DNA of 64,000 bases. Source: Paludibacter sp. Lineage in GTDB: Bacteria; Bacteroidota; Bacteroidia; Bacteroidales; Paludibacteraceae. The notes under the pieces were generated by a model, which was given only the letters and a program-made list of their open reading frames with translations, ran no database searches and was not told the DNA's origin. The DNA is taken from assembly GCA_031292575.1 (NCBI GenBank), contig JARLGX010000037.1:20410-84409 (forward strand). The letters run 5' to 3'. Numbering within the stretch: position 1 is the first letter of the stretch; each line of letters starts with the position of its first letter. Made by a program: the position numbers and the translations under genes. Below, piece after piece: positions 36,553 through 45,029 of the stretch.

Positions 36553-37890
36553 TTAGTTTCTTTTCCATATCTTAGTAAACATTGGGAGTTCATAGCCCAC
36601 CATGAAAACCCATCCTACAAGGCATGCCCAGGCAATACCTTTCAGTCCGAAATAAGGAGCCATCAGGTAAGCAGAAATTACCCGGGCCACTATTTGAGTA
36701 AAAGTGGAGTTCAGCGTTATTTTCAACTTCCCCAACCCACGGAAATAGCCTTGAAGAATGTTGGTAAATCCGGGAAGAAGGTAAAGAAACGACATGATTT
36801 TCAGATACTGTACACCTAAGTCTACGACTCTGGCCCCTTCTCTTCCTACAAATAATGTAACGAACGGACGAGCGAAAACAAAGATAATTACCATCATGAC
36901 CGTACTATAAATCCCCTCCATTTTCAGCCCTGTAAGAAACCCTTTCCTAATGCGTCTTGTGCCACTATTCCCAATGTTATTTTGTGCCAGGAAACCCGTT
37001 ACACCATGTGCAATATTTTGTTGTACAACCAACACAAAGTCATCGATTCTACTCACTGCATTGAAAGCAGCAATAGAAAAGATTCCCAGCGGATTGACAG
37101 CACCCTGTACCAGAAGTTTTCCTATGTGAAGAGTGATTTGCTGCATGGCTGCCACCGAGCTGTAGTTCACCGTTTCGCGCAGCAATGATCGGTCAAAAAC
37201 AAATTCATGTCGTGTATATTTCAGAATAGGAATCCTTTTTCTAACATAGATAATACAAAACAGGGCTGATAATGCTTCGGCAATAACTGTAGCACATGCG
37301 GCACCAGCTATTCCTAACTTCAGCACCGCAACAAAGAGTAAATCCAACAGAACATTAAGCACAGCAGAAGCTATCAGAAAGTAGAGAGAGGCATTTGAAT
37401 TGCCCATACTACGCAACGTGGAAGCATAAATGTTGTAGATAAAGGTGAAGAACATCCCCACGAAGATAATTCGTAAAAATAGAGTCGCATCATCAATGAT
37501 TGCTGCCGGAGTATGCATCAGAGACAAAATTGCACGCGAAAAAATTAATCCCAACACAATAATTATCAGTGTAAATACACCTCCTGTAATAAGTGCCGTT
37601 GATATCTCACGTTTAAGTTTGGCAATATCACCTGAACCAAAGAAATTCCCCATTAGCACTGACATTCCCAGACAAATACCTACCAACAGAAACAAAATAA
37701 TATTCATAATCGGGCTTGCTGCTCCTACAGCTGCCAAAGCATTGGCTCCGATAAAACGACCTACAATAATTGAATCTGCAGCATTATAGGTAAGCAGGCA
37801 AAGGTTTCCAACAATTAGCGGTACGGTAAAATTTATAATCTGTGGAGTGATAGGCCCCGATGTCATGTCAACAATCTTTCCTTGCTTCAT
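36553..37890 (-). CDS. MATE-family multidrug efflux transporter
   Basis: A 445-residue inner-membrane protein with about twelve spans in two homologous halves. The first half begins MKQGKIVDMTSGPITPQIIN and has the family GNLCLLTYNAADSIIVGRFI segment; LLGSFF-like turns (LVGICLGMSVLMGNFFGSGD) and the mid-protein YVRKRIP linker are typical. It belongs to the DinF/NorM-like group exporting cationic drugs or metabolites using sodium or protons. It faces the metal-efflux operon and has a -7 element 22 bases upstream. Substrate unknown. Confidence 0.9.
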   Translation of the reverse strand: MKQGKIVDMTSGPITPQIINFTVPLIVGNLCLLTYNAADSIIVGRFIGANALAAVGAASPIMNIILFLLVGICLGMSVLMGNFFGSGDIAKLKREISTALITGGVFTLIIIVLGLIFSRAILSLMHTPAAIIDDATLFLRIIFVGMFFTFIYNIYASTLRSMGNSNASLYFLIASAVLNVLLDLLFVAVLKLGIAGAACATVIAEALSALFCIIYVRKRIPILKYTRHEFVFDRSLLRETVNYSSVAAMQQITLHIGKLLVQGAVNPLGIFSIAAFNAVSRIDDFVLVVQQNIAHGVTGFLAQNNIGNSGTRRIRKGFLTGLKMEGIYSTVMMVIIFVFARPFVTLFVGREGARVVDLGVQYLKIMSFLYLLPGFTNILQGYFRGLGKLKITLNSTFTQIVARVISAYLMAPYFGLKGIAWACLVGWVFMVGYELPMFTKIWKRN

Positions 37891-37911
37891 CTTATTCTAA
37901 CTTTCGGACTA

Positions 37912-37919
37912 CAAAGGTA
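37912..37919 (-). promoter_or_regulatory. -7 element for the MATE gene
   Basis: TACCTTTG on the minus strand, 22 bases before the MATE start codon; -33 box unclear. Confidence 0.45.
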
Positions 37920-38164
37920 GTTATTTGACAGATAGAAGCGATTACCGAGGCACAAAGAAGCATCAAAATTTAGCAACTATTATTTTTTCTACCTCCTCCC
38001 TCTCTTGCGCCCCAAAAGTTTAGTACTTAATTATATATACCAATTCAATGTAACGAATTCAAAGTTTAAAAGAAAACACCAACTTTTCAAATTTATTTCT
38101 TAACTCCACAAACTTACAAAAAAGAATTAACCTAAAGATAAATTTAATAAATTATTTTATATAT

Positions 38165-38409
38165 AACATAAAAAGAAGAGGCACACTTACGTGCAAATCA
38201 ACCGGATAACTCGTTTAGCTTGCTAAGAGAGAGTTTCTTTTCACCTCACTGGCTCGGGTTATATCAGCACTTGCATAAAGGGGACACAAAATGCCGAAGA
38301 GCCATATTTGGTAACAACCGCCACCCTGAGCCAATACGTTGTCAGGGACTGTAAGTCCCGTCAATTCAGTTAACGCCTGCGATGATACCGACATAGAAAG
38401 AATTTTCAA
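38165..38409 (-). other. GC-richer structured island; possible non-coding RNA or small gene
   Basis: The roughly 700 bases between the MATE and DUF2271 genes are very AT-rich except this block. Here a 64-codon frame opens at TTG 38409 (ATG at 38394) and closes at 38215, encoding VPDNVLAQGGGCYQIWLFG and a hydrophobic, two-cysteine core. An imperfect hairpin (GGGACT/AGTCCC, 38345-38359) lies inside it. Downstream on the minus strand a small GCAC/GTGC hairpin (38181-38194) is followed by a pyrimidine-rich run, resembling a terminator. I recognise no family. It could be a structured RNA, a small peptide gene or a mobile-element remnant; nothing else is seen in the rest of the gap. Confidence 0.35.
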
Positions 38410-38609
38410 TAAAAGTTATTTTATTACATTTCAACGGATTTCAGCAATTAAAATAATAAATAAATTCAAATTAGGTTAAGTTAGCCTTACTTTTTGAAAT
38501 GATTACAATGTTTTTGGGTAAAAATCCGTTATTTTGTTTACATTTATAGAATCAGATGTTTTGCCATTATTTGCACAGCTATAAAACAACAGAAACTAAC
38601 TAAACAATT

Positions 38610-40628
38610 ATGAATTTCAAACTCAATATAATACTGTTTGTTGCTTTACTTTTAAACAGTTGCACAACAAATACAAACATGGCGCCGGTGTTAACTACAA
38701 GCGTGGCAAGCCAGATAACCGTAAACACAGCCATTGTGGGTGGAGAATTAATTACCGATGGAGGAAACAGAATACTTGAACAAGGTATATGTTGGGATTC
38801 AATTGCCAATCCGACAATTGCAAAAAATAAAATTGTAAATTCATCAGGGAAAACCATTTTTTCAGATACAATTAAAGGTTTAAAAGCAAATAAGTCCTAC
38901 AATGTGAGGGCATTTGCAACTAATTTTTTAGGGACATCCTATGGTAAAAATGAAACATTTACCACCCTAAAAACGCCTGTTATAAATGTTCCATTACTTA
39001 TTACTAATGTTGTTACGTCAATAAGTAACACAACAGCTCTCTCGGGAGGTTCCATGACTTCCGATGGAGGTTCTCCAATTATTGCCCGGGGAGTTTGTTG
39101 GAGCACAAGCGCTGCACCAACCGTAGCCCTAAGTACCAAAACAACCGACGGCACAGGTTTTGGAAGTTTTACAAGCTCTATTACCGGACTTTCACCATCA
39201 ACCACCTATCATGTCAGAGCTTATGCAACCAATGGTCAGGGTACCGGATATGGTCAGGACCAGATATTTACAACTACCCAGACAGTTGTTCCAACGCTCT
39301 CAACCACTACGGTTACTTTTATTGGAACAACTACAGCTGTATCAGGGGGGAATATTTCTTCTGATGGTGGTGCAACAGTTACAGTGCGTGGCGTTTGCTG
39401 GAGCACCAGTTCGGGGGCAACAACTGCTTTAAGTACCAAAACCACTGATGGAACTGGTACAGGCAGCTTTACCAGTAATTTAACCGGACTTACCGCATCA
39501 ACTCTTTATTATGTAAGGGCTTATGCCACAAATTCGCAGGGAACAGCCTATGGAAACGAAGTTACATTTACTACTTCGGCTCTGGTTACAACTCCAACAG
39601 TTCCTGTTCTTTTTACAAATGCAATCACCTCAATTGGTTCTGCAACTGCCGTTTCGGGTGGAGTTACAACCTCAGATGGCGGCTCAACCATAACAGCTCG
39701 GGGAATTTGTTGGAGTACTTCTTCAGGTCCTACAGTTTCTCTAAGTACCAAAACATCAGATGGAACCGGACCCGGAACTTTTACCAGTAACTTGTCTGGA
39801 CTTACTGCGTCAACAACTTATTACGTAAGGGCTTATGCCACAAATGCTACCGGTACTGGTTATGGACAGGAATTGTCATTTAGTACAACTGCTCAAGCAA
39901 CAATTCCGACGCTGACAACAACTGCAATTTCTGCAATTGCCATCACAACAGCTACATCAGGTGGAAGTATCAGCACAGATGGTGGTTCATCTGTAACTGC
40001 CCGGGGAGTTTGCTGGAGTACAAGCTCAGGAGCTACCGTTGCATTGAGTACCAAAACATCGGATGGCTCCGGTACAGGTAGCTTTACAAGCAGTATAACC
40101 GGACTAACCGGATCGACAGCTTATTATGTTCGGGCTTATGCCACAAACGCTATTGGCACCGCCTATGGAAATGAGTTAACATTCACCACCGGTGCAGCTT
40201 CGGTAAATACAACCGGAACTTTATCCGTTAGTGTTTTAACTGTAGCTCCAGGTGGAGGCTTCCAGCCTAAAAATGTGGTAGCTATCTGGATAGAAACGAA
40301 TGCAGGTGTTTTTGTGAAATCATTATTGGTCTATGCGAATGCCCGTAAGGTTGATTTGACTACGTGGTATCCTAACTCCGGTGGTAGCACTGTGAATGCC
40401 ATAACCGGCGCAACCCAGAGCAGTAATGCAACCCGAACTTGTACCTGGGATGGAACCGATGTAAGTGGAGCTGTAGTCCTAGACGGAACTTATAAAGTTT
40501 GTATGAATATTGCTGACGGTAAAACGGCATTTGCTTCATTTCCATTTGTAAAAGGGCCAACAGCTGTAACTCTAACTCCTGCAAATGTTACTGGTTTCTC
40601 GAATATTTCGATAAGTTGGGTTCATTAA
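38610..40628 (+). CDS. lipoprotein with five fibronectin-like repeats and a C-terminal DUF2271-like domain
   Basis: A 672-residue exported lipoprotein: signal NFKLNIILFVALLLNSC gives Cys18. Five repeats of about 95-100 residues follow, starting near residues 27, 128, 228, 330 and 430, each with SDGG, GVCWSTS, STKT and YYVRAYATN blocks and the fold expected of fibronectin type III modules. The last 140 residues (from about 535) resemble DUF2271: VVAIWIETNAGVFVKSL, then W-rich and NAITGATQ motifs and TWDGTDVSG. DUF2271 proteins are periplasmic, of unknown function, and often sit near flavin- or haem-linked redox genes. That fits the multihaem cytochrome gene 300 bases downstream. The first repeat is the most diverged. 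Confidence 0.75.
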   Translation: MNFKLNIILFVALLLNSCTTNTNMAPVLTTSVASQITVNTAIVGGELITDGGNRILEQGICWDSIANPTIAKNKIVNSSGKTIFSDTIKGLKANKSYNVRAFATNFLGTSYGKNETFTTLKTPVINVPLLITNVVTSISNTTALSGGSMTSDGGSPIIARGVCWSTSAAPTVALSTKTTDGTGFGSFTSSITGLSPSTTYHVRAYATNGQGTGYGQDQIFTTTQTVVPTLSTTTVTFIGTTTAVSGGNISSDGGATVTVRGVCWSTSSGATTALSTKTTDGTGTGSFTSNLTGLTASTLYYVRAYATNSQGTAYGNEVTFTTSALVTTPTVPVLFTNAITSIGSATAVSGGVTTSDGGSTITARGICWSTSSGPTVSLSTKTSDGTGPGTFTSNLSGLTASTTYYVRAYATNATGTGYGQELSFSTTAQATIPTLTTTAISAIAITTATSGGSISTDGGSSVTARGVCWSTSSGATVALSTKTSDGSGTGSFTSSITGLTGSTAYYVRAYATNAIGTAYGNELTFTTGAASVNTTGTLSVSVLTVAPGGGFQPKNVVAIWIETNAGVFVKSLLVYANARKVDLTTWYPNSGGSTVNAITGATQSSNATRTCTWDGTDVSGAVVLDGTYKVCMNIADGKTAFASFPFVKGPTAVTLTPANVTGFSNISISWVH

Positions 40629-40721
40629 TGAGAATGAAAGCATCACTTAATTGTACAATTACTGAAAATTGCCGTTGACGATAAAAAATTATTGATGATG
40701 CTTTAAAACCGATTTAGTTTA

Positions 40722-40729
40722 TATCTTTG
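40722..40729 (+). promoter_or_regulatory. -7 element for the cytochrome/barrel pair
   Basis: TATCTTTG about 200 bases before the cytochrome ATG. It would let the cytochrome and barrel genes be expressed apart from the DUF2271 gene with a long leader. Nothing else is recognised in this roughly 300-base gap. Confidence 0.4.
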
Positions 40730-40926
40730 CAAACAACAAATACAAAATTGAGATTTTTGAAAAAAGGAAATAATTATAACTGAATATAGAAAATTTATTC
40801 AAGATTAAAACGTTATTGAATGTACAAATTGTTATATTTTATTTATAGTATGAATGAAAGATTTAATTATAAGCTCTGAATGATTAACTATATAAACTAT
40901 TGACTAACAACTTCGAAATATAATCT

Positions 40927-41877
40927 ATGAACTATAAATTAATCTCATTAGTTATAACTTTCTTTCTACTTCAAAGTGTTCAGGTCAAAGCATTGAAATC
41001 TCCTCATGGCGAAAAATTAAAAAAAGAATGTTCACTCTGCCACGTAACCGAAAACTGGACTAAAATTAAACACGATAGTTTTAACCACAATAAAACCAAG
41101 TTTCCTTTAAAAGGACAGCACGGTGCAGTTTCTTGTAAAAAATGCCATCCCACGTTGGTTTTTGACAAAGCCCCTCTGGGATGTGTTGCATGCCATACCG
41201 ATATTCACGAAGGCACAGTAGGAAATGATTGTGGACGGTGTCATTCTCAGAACTCTTGGATTGTAAGTAATATCAGGCAAATACACCAGCAAGCAGGATT
41301 TCCATTGATTGGTGAACATGCAGCTGCCGATTGCAACAGATGTCATACCTCGGCTTCATTGCTTCGTTTCAACAATATTCGATCCGATTGTTATTCTTGC
41401 CATCAATATCAATACGAAATGACAATTAACCCAAATCATAAAGCTACCGGTTTAGGAACTGATTGCCAACGCTGCCATAATATGGCAGGTCAAACCTGGC
41501 GATCCATTGGCCACGGGTTCGATCATGGAGTTTTCCCTTTAGTTGGGGCTCATAATATTCAGTGCAGCATTTGTCATTTCAATAATGACTTTAAAACAAA
41601 ATTGTCAACCGTCTGCTCCAGTTGTCATGATCCTGGTCCGGCAAATACATCAACACCCGCCCATACTACTAAATTCAAGAGCTTTGCCTGCTCGGATTGC
41701 CATAACACAATCAGCTGGATATCAGTAAAATTCCCGATGCACGAAATTTACGGGAAAATTTACTCGGGAGTACATAATGGGAGATGGTCTGCTTGTACAG
41801 ATTGTCATCAAAATACGACTGCTTACACTTCGTATTGTTCAAAATGCCACGATTTCAATAGCGGAAATTTACCTTGA
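40927..41877 (+). CDS. 12-haem c-type cytochrome
   Basis: A 316-residue exported protein with signal ISLVITFFLLQSVQVKA and twelve CxxCH haem-attachment motifs, from CSLCH (35-39) to CSKCH (304-308): CSLCH, CKKCH, CVACH, CGRCH, CNRCH, CYSCH, CQRCH, CSICH, CSSCH, CSDCH, CTDCH, CSKCH. Additional His residues (KHDSFNH, GQHGAV, GEHAA, GHGFDHG, GAHN) can serve as distal ligands. Density is one haem per 26 residues, as in electron-wire cytochromes such as the decahaem MtrA. The repeated FPLxGxH-x(4-6)-C pattern shows internal duplication of a cytochrome c7-like unit. The stop codon overlaps the region of the next start, so it is coupled to the outer-membrane barrel gene. Confidence 0.92.
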   Translation: MNYKLISLVITFFLLQSVQVKALKSPHGEKLKKECSLCHVTENWTKIKHDSFNHNKTKFPLKGQHGAVSCKKCHPTLVFDKAPLGCVACHTDIHEGTVGNDCGRCHSQNSWIVSNIRQIHQQAGFPLIGEHAAADCNRCHTSASLLRFNNIRSDCYSCHQYQYEMTINPNHKATGLGTDCQRCHNMAGQTWRSIGHGFDHGVFPLVGAHNIQCSICHFNNDFKTKLSTVCSSCHDPGPANTSTPAHTTKFKSFACSDCHNTISWISVKFPMHEIYGKIYSGVHNGRWSACTDCHQNTTAYTSYCSKCHDFNSGNLP

Positions 41878-41888
41878 AAATTATACGA

Positions 41889-43544
41889 ATGAGTTTTATC
41901 AGCAGAAACATTAAAAATATATTCCTTATTTCCTTTATTCTGGTAGGATTTAGTCTGTCTGGACAAAACACCGCTGGCTTTATCAAGGGAAATATTAATT
42001 TTATCAGTTCACAAAATGTATATGTTCAATTTGTAAATACCGACGGAATTGAAATTGGTGACAGCATTTTCATTTTGAAAAACGATAAATATCAACCCAT
42101 TCTGATTGTAAAAAACAAATCTTCGATTTCGTGTATAGGAACTGTAATTGGCACGAATGTACTTGCCGTATCTAATCAGGTTTATGCCCGGAAAAGAGTA
42201 GAATCAGTTCCAATTGAAGTTGCTGCACAAAAATCGAAAGAAGGAATAGCTCTGAATGACCAGGCAATTAACAGCGCAAAAGCTGAAAAAAAAGCTACCG
42301 GTAACAACTCTTCGTTCAGCGGACGAGTTTCGTTATCGGGCTTTATAAACAACACGAGCGACACGACATTAAACAGCACTTTCCGTTTTAATTTATCGCT
42401 GAATGCACATCATATTGCCAATTCCAATTTTTCGGCGGAATGCGATCTTTCATTAACCAATAGGAACACTTACAGACCTTTCGTTAACCTAAGTAGTGTT
42501 GATTCGATGAAACTTGTCAATTTCCGTCAGACTTTCAACGATGCCAGAATTTACAACCTCTCGTTGAAATACGATATTAGTAAAACGGCAAGTGTTCTTT
42601 TCGGACGGAAAATAAACCTGAACTTAGCCAATATAGGAGCTATTGATGGGCTTCAGTTTGAAAATACCGGGAAGTTTATCTCATTTGGTGGCATTGTAGG
42701 TTCAAGACCCGATACCTATACGTATGCCATTAACCCCACTTTGTTTCAGTTTGGTGCCTACATAAGCCAACAGCTTACAAATAAGACCGGAAGCATGCAA
42801 ACTTCAGTTGCATTTTTCAATCAAACAAATAACATGTTGACCGACCGACGATTTGTTTATATCCAACACAGCAATTCCCTGATAAAAAATATTGATTTCT
42901 TCGGTTCGGCCGAAGTGGATTTGTTTGGGCTGCAAAACAATCAACCCATCAATACTTTTAACCTGACAAGCGCGTATCTTTCGCTTCGCTGGAGCGCACG
43001 GCATAATCTTTCACTTGCCTTATCGTACGATGCCCGCAAAAATATCTATTACTACGAAACCTATAAAAATTATGTGGACAGCTTGCTTGATAAAGAAACC
43101 CGACAAGGGTTGAAATTCCAGATCAATTATCAGCCCTTCAGCCGCCTAAGTTGGGGTGGAACTGCCGGTTATCGCTTTGCTACGGCTACTTCCGATCAAT
43201 CGTTAAACGGATATACCTACCTTACTTATTCACAGTTACCGCTTATTGATGCCTCGTTCACTATCGATGCCACTGCACTCAAAACAAGTTATATGACCGG
43301 AGTGATTTACGAAGCTTCGTTATCGCGCGATTTCTTCAACGGTAAATTATTTGCCGAATTATCTTACCAAAAAGTAAATTATACATTCAAAACCACTTCC
43401 CAATTGTTGGAAAATAATGCTGAAATAAACCTTTCGTGGCGCATTACCCGCAAGTTGATATTTTCAATGGATTTTGAAACGATGAAGGATACAAACAGCA
43501 ACTTACAAGGCCAGCTATTTTTCAATATCACTCAGCGGTTTTAG
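41889..43544 (+). CDS. outer-membrane beta-barrel partner of the 12-haem cytochrome
   Basis: A 551-residue protein starting at ATG 41889; an in-frame TTG at 41874 overlapping the cytochrome stop is an alternative. The signal is NIFLISFILVGFSLSG. The first mature 60 residues form a small beta domain (QNVYVQFVNTDGIEIGDSIF) like the C-terminal domain of FlgT. A linker rich in Ala, Ser and Lys follows. From about residue 145 to the end there are amphipathic strands alternating with turns (GRVSLSGFINNTSD, LSLRWSARHNLSLALSYD), ending in the C-terminal Phe typical of outer-membrane barrels. Size and position suggest the porin sheath of a porin-cytochrome conduit; similarity to MtrB is architectural, not shown by motif. 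Confidence 0.72.
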   Translation: MSFISRNIKNIFLISFILVGFSLSGQNTAGFIKGNINFISSQNVYVQFVNTDGIEIGDSIFILKNDKYQPILIVKNKSSISCIGTVIGTNVLAVSNQVYARKRVESVPIEVAAQKSKEGIALNDQAINSAKAEKKATGNNSSFSGRVSLSGFINNTSDTTLNSTFRFNLSLNAHHIANSNFSAECDLSLTNRNTYRPFVNLSSVDSMKLVNFRQTFNDARIYNLSLKYDISKTASVLFGRKINLNLANIGAIDGLQFENTGKFISFGGIVGSRPDTYTYAINPTLFQFGAYISQQLTNKTGSMQTSVAFFNQTNNMLTDRRFVYIQHSNSLIKNIDFFGSAEVDLFGLQNNQPINTFNLTSAYLSLRWSARHNLSLALSYDARKNIYYYETYKNYVDSLLDKETRQGLKFQINYQPFSRLSWGGTAGYRFATATSDQSLNGYTYLTYSQLPLIDASFTIDATALKTSYMTGVIYEASLSRDFFNGKLFAELSYQKVNYTFKTTSQLLENNAEINLSWRITRKLIFSMDFETMKDTNSNLQGQLFFNITQRF

Positions 43545-43580
43545 ACGGTCATCGGTAGATATAAAGGGAATTTATATCAA

Positions 43581-43629
43581 TAAACAAACAGGAGAAGATG
43601 CAAAGAAAGCATCTTCTCCTGTTTGTTTA
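43581..43629. terminator. strong hairpin terminator
   Basis: Perfect 21-base arms (43581-43601, 43609-43629) around a 7-base loop, 36 bases after the barrel stop. It separates the cytochrome/barrel unit from the TPR gene. Confidence 0.8.
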
Positions 43630-43697
43630 GAGTGCATTCAATAGCGCATGTTGGTTTTATTACAGGAATTACTTTCAAAACTTTAAATCAAAATACT

Positions 43698-43705
43698 TAT
43701 ATTTG
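43698..43705 (+). promoter_or_regulatory. -7 element for the TPR gene
   Basis: TATATTTG, 60 bases before the start codon; a TTTC at 43673 is in the -33 position but differs from TTTG. Confidence 0.45.
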
Positions 43706-43764
43706 CAATACCTAAAGAATTGTATATTTAACACTACCCCAAAATTAAACCAAGTGTCGAACGC

Positions 43765-44943
43765 ATGAGAAAATTATCAACATACTTGTTTTTGGTCTTA
43801 ATAAGCATGTCGGCCTATGGGCAAACAGAGACTGAAATCTTGTCAACAGCAAATAATTTAATTGCCAACAAAAAATATGAATCGGCTTTTAAAATGCTTC
43901 AGAACTTTGACCCCAAGAATGAAAAACCGGATATTGTGTTGTTGAAAGTTGGTATAGCTATAAACTACTTTGTTACCAGTATGGAACACCAACTATTTGC
44001 TTTCAAAGACCTTGAAAAGACTGAAGATATAATGGATTACCGGGGCAAACAGGGTTCTTTCGGCATGTACACTTTTCCTGCCAATGAAATTTTGGAAAAA
44101 CTAATCAAAAAATATCCTTCCAACTACAAACTGTATAAAGGACTTGGTGATTTTTATTATGATGCACTACAACGATATCAGGGAAGTTGGTTGAAACCGG
44201 ATAGTGTTTTGTCAGGTTTAATAGTCAAGAATTATCTGATAGCCATTAATCATCAGCTGGAGGATGATGCTGTTTATTATAAAGTAGGGTTGGAAATTCT
44301 TACGCAGAAAAAATACAAAGAATCCATTCCTTACTTCGTAGAATCGATTAAATTGAAAAACGATAATGCCGACGCTCACTATAATCTGGCTTACGCTTAC
44401 CTTTTTTGCAACGACAGAGGAAATGCACTAAAACAGGCTGTAGATTCGTATGAAATGTATCGCGACAAAGATAATAAAGGTGACGCAGCCCGAATGGTTG
44501 CTCAAATTTATTCGGAGCAGAAAGACATTAAAAACGCCATCGATTATTATGAAAAAGCAAACAGCCTGGGTGCGGGAAATTATTACAATTTAAGGCCACT
44601 GCTGGGTTTATATGCGGCTACAAGCAACACCAAAACAACTGAAACTCTGAATGCATTTTACAATCTTGATCCGGAAAATCCGACCATCTATAACGATTTG
44701 GGTGATATTTATTATGAAAACTCCAAAACCAATGAATTGATTGAATTTTATTTATCAAAACTCTCACAAAATGAAAAAGATAAAAAAATATGCGGCAATC
44801 TTCATTTTTATTTGGGTCAGCTGTATATGAACACCGATAAAAAAACTGCAAAAGAACACTTTTTAAAAGCTAAAACCATATTTTCAGGCATTTATAATTC
44901 AGACAATGACGTGTTTAAAGCCATTGATGAAGTGTTAAAATAA
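43765..44943 (+). CDS. exported tetratricopeptide-repeat protein
   Basis: A 392-residue protein with signal peptide (MRKLSTYLFLVLISMSAYG) and a series of TPR helices. Clear repeat units include AVYYKVGLEILTQKKYKESIPYF-type pairs near residue 170-195, ADAHYNLAYAYLFCNDRGNA, AARMVAQIYSEQKDIKNAI and PTIYNDLGDIYYENSK. TPR proteins act as scaffolds for protein complexes, here in the periplasm or at the outer membrane. It is flanked by hairpin terminators on both sides, so it is a single-gene unit. No enzymatic domain is seen. Confidence 0.8.
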   Translation: MRKLSTYLFLVLISMSAYGQTETEILSTANNLIANKKYESAFKMLQNFDPKNEKPDIVLLKVGIAINYFVTSMEHQLFAFKDLEKTEDIMDYRGKQGSFGMYTFPANEILEKLIKKYPSNYKLYKGLGDFYYDALQRYQGSWLKPDSVLSGLIVKNYLIAINHQLEDDAVYYKVGLEILTQKKYKESIPYFVESIKLKNDNADAHYNLAYAYLFCNDRGNALKQAVDSYEMYRDKDNKGDAARMVAQIYSEQKDIKNAIDYYEKANSLGAGNYYNLRPLLGLYAATSNTKTTETLNAFYNLDPENPTIYNDLGDIYYENSKTNELIEFYLSKLSQNEKDKKICGNLHFYLGQLYMNTDKKTAKEHFLKAKTIFSGIYNSDNDVFKAIDEVLK

Positions 44944-44984
44944 ACGAATAAATAGAACGTAGAGGAAAATAGAAAAGATATAAC

Positions 44985-45016
44985 AAGCAGGTCAATTCCA
45001 CTGAATTGACCTGCTT
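44985..45016. terminator. bidirectional hairpin terminator
   Basis: Perfect 14-base arms (44985-44998, 45003-45016) with a CACT loop and a following T-run, between the convergent TPR and phosphatase-fold genes. Confidence 0.8.
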
Positions 45017-45029
45017 TTATTTGCAAAAT

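Noticed and set aside
38215..38409. 64-codon frame as a double-glycine bacteriocin precursor
   Set aside because: It has a GGG followed by a Cys-containing core, but no leader resembling known families and no peptidase-transporter or modifying enzyme nearby. Kept only as an unexplained island.
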